A stretch of 64,000 bases of DNA from assembly GCA_949316495.1 (NCBI GenBank), contig OX439011.1, forward strand, positions 22,225,995 through 22,289,994, read 5' to 3'. A program made the translations under genes and the position numbers. The notes beneath the pieces are model-generated. The model made no database searches, was not told the DNA's origin, and saw nothing but the letters and a program-made list of their open reading frames with translations. Source of the stretch: Amphiduros pacificus. Lineage: Eukaryota; Annelida; Polychaeta; Phyllodocida; Hesionidae. Numbering within the stretch: position 1 is the first letter of the stretch; every line of letters begins with the position of its first letter. Below are positions 61,491-64,000 of the stretch, one piece after another.

Positions 61491-61814
61491 TTTGTTTGTT
61501 TGTTTGTTTGGGGTTTTACATCACTTTCAACATTATTTCAGTTATTTCGTGATGAGACCTACTTGTAGCAGATATAGTGCTGCCTCACTGAATTGTCACG
61601 TCACAGGTCCTTGACATGACAACCCACCCGGTCACAGATTTACAAGGACAACGGGTTAACCCTTTTGGCACGGACCTCAGCTCATGTGGGAAATTGTATC
61701 ATGAGTTCAATCCCGGCATGGCTGGGGTTCGAACCCACGACCTTTGGATCACCACAGAGGAACTGGTGCTAATAAGCTGGCGCCCTAACCAACTGCGCCA
61801 CGGCCCGTGGCCTC
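61491..61814 (-). mobile_element. tRNA-derived SINE, family 1, full length with target duplication
   Basis: The best copy: head GGGCCGTGGCGCAGTTGG, box B GGGTTCGAACCCC, complete body and a (CAAA)n-type tail. AGTGCATGTCTA occurs perfectly on both sides (61479-61490 and 61815-61826), which defines a 12-bp target duplication and marks a fairly recent insertion. Confidence 0.93.
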
Positions 61815-61926
61815 AGTGCATGTCTAATGCTATAGGAGGGATATCAGGGAATGACCATGACTTAAGTACTTGTCTATACTGGGAGACTAACCATGGGTCT
61901 ATAGTATGTTAAAGGGTGAACACGTT

Positions 61927-62180
61927 ATGCCTCAGTCACATTTGCACCGGGCGCCGGCCGGGAAGTAACAATCGGCCGACTTCACAGTCTGCCGGGCGCC
62001 GGGGAGTTTATAAGCAACAATCTGAGAGATGCCGTAGCTGTGGTCACATTATGCTTAAAGGGCACCGCACGGCACGTGCAAGACTGAATGGCACAGACGT
62101 CTGTAGGATATCTTAAAGGCAATCTGAACTGCCGGCCGGGCATCTTTGTTGAAATCGGCACAAATGTGACTGAGACATTA
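61927..62180. mobile_element. G+C-rich MITE-like element
   Basis: CTCAGTCACATTTG at the left end is mirrored by CAAATGTGACTGAG at the right end (14 bp perfect), with GGGCGCCGGCCGGG and GCCGGCCGGGC just inside. It is about 250 bp, has no coding capacity and is far more G+C-rich than its flanks. I could not define the target duplication. Confidence 0.6.
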
Positions 62181-62469
62181 GTTAAAACCACAATGGGAAG
62201 AATACTATAAAAAATAAGTCAAATGTGTGTAAATTACTTTAAAAATGGAAGTCTCCCTTCAATAAAGGTAAAAAACTGCACATATATTTCAAACACATAA
62301 CAGAAATACAGTATGTTAATCAATGACTACTCTCTGTTTGAGTAACTTAATCAGATTAAATAGGAATTTGATATTTCACCCGATTTTAAATAATTTAATT
62401 ACATTCACATGCTAATTTAAAAAAACAGTTGCTGTAAGTAGAGACTTTGGGGTCAGAGACACACCCACG

Positions 62470-62540
62470 CAAATATCACGTGATAGACCCTCCAGATCAC
62501 GTGATAGACCCTCCAGATCACGTGATAGACCCTCCAGACA
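62470..62540. repeat. 21-bp tandem repeat, three units
   Basis: CACGTGATAGACCCTCCAGAT is repeated three times; each unit includes a CACGTG E-box core. The stretch 62181-62470 before it holds no supported gene. Confidence 0.9.
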
Positions 62541-62689
62541 TCTTGAAGCATATCTCCACCAACTCACAGACGTCATGTTGTAGTGCTTTCAACAGCTCGG
62601 CTATAATTATCACAAATAAGCAAAATATGAGCGAATGCATTCGCCGCTATGCCCAATCTAACGTTTTAATCTCCCACGCTGGTTTTGAT

Positions 62690-62925
62690 TGTTTGTTTGA
62701 TTGTTACCGCACTCAGTTCAACATTATTTCAGTCATTTCGTGTCCCAGTTCCTTGACATGACAACTCACCCGGTCACAGATTCACAAGAACGACATTTTA
62801 TCCATTCAGTTTAAATGAGAAATTAAAAAATAAAGTTATTACATGAATTCACTGCTAACACAGCTGGGAATCGAACCTATGACCGTTGGATCACCACAGA
62901 GGAACCGGTGCCAATAAGTTATAAC
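62690..62925 (-). mobile_element. SINE family 1, old and truncated
   Basis: Minus strand: CTCTGTGGTGATCCAACGG, GGTTCGATTCCC, body and tail are recognisable with many differences; box A is lost. Confidence 0.75.
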
Positions 62926-63229
62926 TGCGTTATAGCTTGTCGCCTCCCACGCTTGTTCCACGCCAAAGACTTCCCTTTCAAAGATAAGTGTTTATTCTAA
63001 AAGGAATAACACGTTATGTGTTGATTAATTTCTAAAGAATTTAAATTATAGAAAGATAAAGGTGTCTTGGTTTTTCCTTTGATAATTCTATATGAAAATA
63101 CAATATTTGTATCAATTGATAAAATGATGATATGAGGACAAACGATAGATTTGTCACCGCCCCTGACTGATATGAAATGAACATGAAGTTGTTTTTCATG
63201 AGACATCTTTATTCAGTAAATTTACATTT

Positions 63230-63230
<1 letters not shown>

Positions 63231-63315
<85 letters not shown>
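63231..63315. repeat. (TA)n microsatellite
   Basis: About 85 bp of nearly pure TA. Confidence 0.95.
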
Positions 63316-63319
<4 letters not shown>

Positions 63320-64000
63320 GACATGGTATTATGAACAGTAAGTTCCTGTCCAACCCATACCTTGCTTAGAGCTTACCAACCTCCAATCAGGCAAAGTCCA
63401 GATAGGAGCTTCAGGGCCTAAGGTTTGTTACATAAGAGCCGCTCTGATTGGTTTATTCCAATGAATGTCCTGACTGGTTAATCTATTTATATATTGGTGG
63501 AAGCCCTCCCCTGTATGGTTAGACTATTAATAGATTTGTGGAATCCCTTTAGGGCATGCTGGGGTATCCACTTTGCTGAAAGTGTTTTGTCATAATAAAT
63601 GTTTGTTAATATTTCAAATTAATAATATTAAGTTGAAGTATTCAACTGGTCAGGTTTAGAAAAAAATGACATCACCAATTCTAACAGGAATTCCTGTTAG
63701 ATTGTAAAAACTGTAACTGTAAAACCCAAAAGTATCAATATGATTTTTTTATAATTTGTTTCCTGGCGGGCATGCACCATTTGAGAAATTGAGTAGAGCG
63801 GATTGTGTATATACAGGCATTAAGACAAGCACTTATAGGTAACAAGACTTGGCTGATTATATCTATAATTACTGCGGATATGGTGCAGCCAAAAGCTGAT
63901 GCCAAGCTTATCATAGTGACCGGACCCCAACATACTGCCGAATACAGCGGAATGGCAACAATGGTCAGTGGAATGTCATGTTGCCCATTGTGTGAATCAT
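63316..64000. other. No gene seen; one perfect palindrome
   Basis: CTAACAGGAATTCCTGTTAG (63681-63700) is a perfect 20-bp palindrome. The remaining sequence to the end of the window has no supported gene. Confidence 0.45.

Noticed and set aside
63316-63620. LTR of a retroelement
   Set aside because: There is a CCAAT-like and AATAAA-like layout, but no matching second copy, no TG...CA ends and no internal coding region in the window.

Overview
The window is animal nuclear DNA: A+T-rich, with introns that use GT/AG borders, tRNA-derived SINEs, LINE 3' ends, MITEs, satellites and many minisatellites. The gene content (a trefoil plus discoidin-like membrane protein, an LRRD1-type leucine-rich-repeat/death-domain protein, an SLC46-like transporter and a somatomedin-B family-B GPCR) and the repeat style suggest a marine invertebrate, perhaps a lophotrochozoan such as a mollusc or brachiopod. 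No single sequence fixes the phylum, so that guess is weak.

Layout. 0-13 kb is gene-poor: a TA-flanked MITE, SINEs, a LINE tail inside a TA microsatellite, and three large minisatellites (39, 22 and 15 bp units). 13.1-21.1 kb (+) holds a seven-exon candidate gene for a type I membrane protein with trefoil and F5/8C-like domains; its introns contain a 21-bp and a 45-bp minisatellite. 25.3-28.9 kb (+) is a three-exon LRRD1-like gene. 30.6-32.8 kb (-) is a three-exon SLC46-like transporter. 33-43 kb holds a foldback MITE pair, a SINE with a LINE-like tail, a 415-bp tandem repeat, and a putative three-exon 65-residue Cys-rich gene (-) whose first intron carries a roughly 197-bp satellite. 44-48 kb holds a SINE, a LINE fragment between 104-bp perfect direct repeats, and a DIRS-like fossil. 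48.7-51.7 kb (-) is a very long GPCR exon. 53-64 kb is retroelement debris, a 19-bp minisatellite, a small MITE and several SINE copies.

The most unusual pattern appears in two unrelated genes. In each, a minisatellite begins exactly at a coding exon's 5' splice site and has multiplied that donor into the downstream intron: about 30 copies in the trefoil gene and eight 38-bp units in the SLC46 gene. No operon-like cooperation between the genes is evident. Apparent open frames across minisatellites are consequences of unit length, and several long frames begin at TTG or GTG, so the starts given here are ATG codons or splice acceptors.
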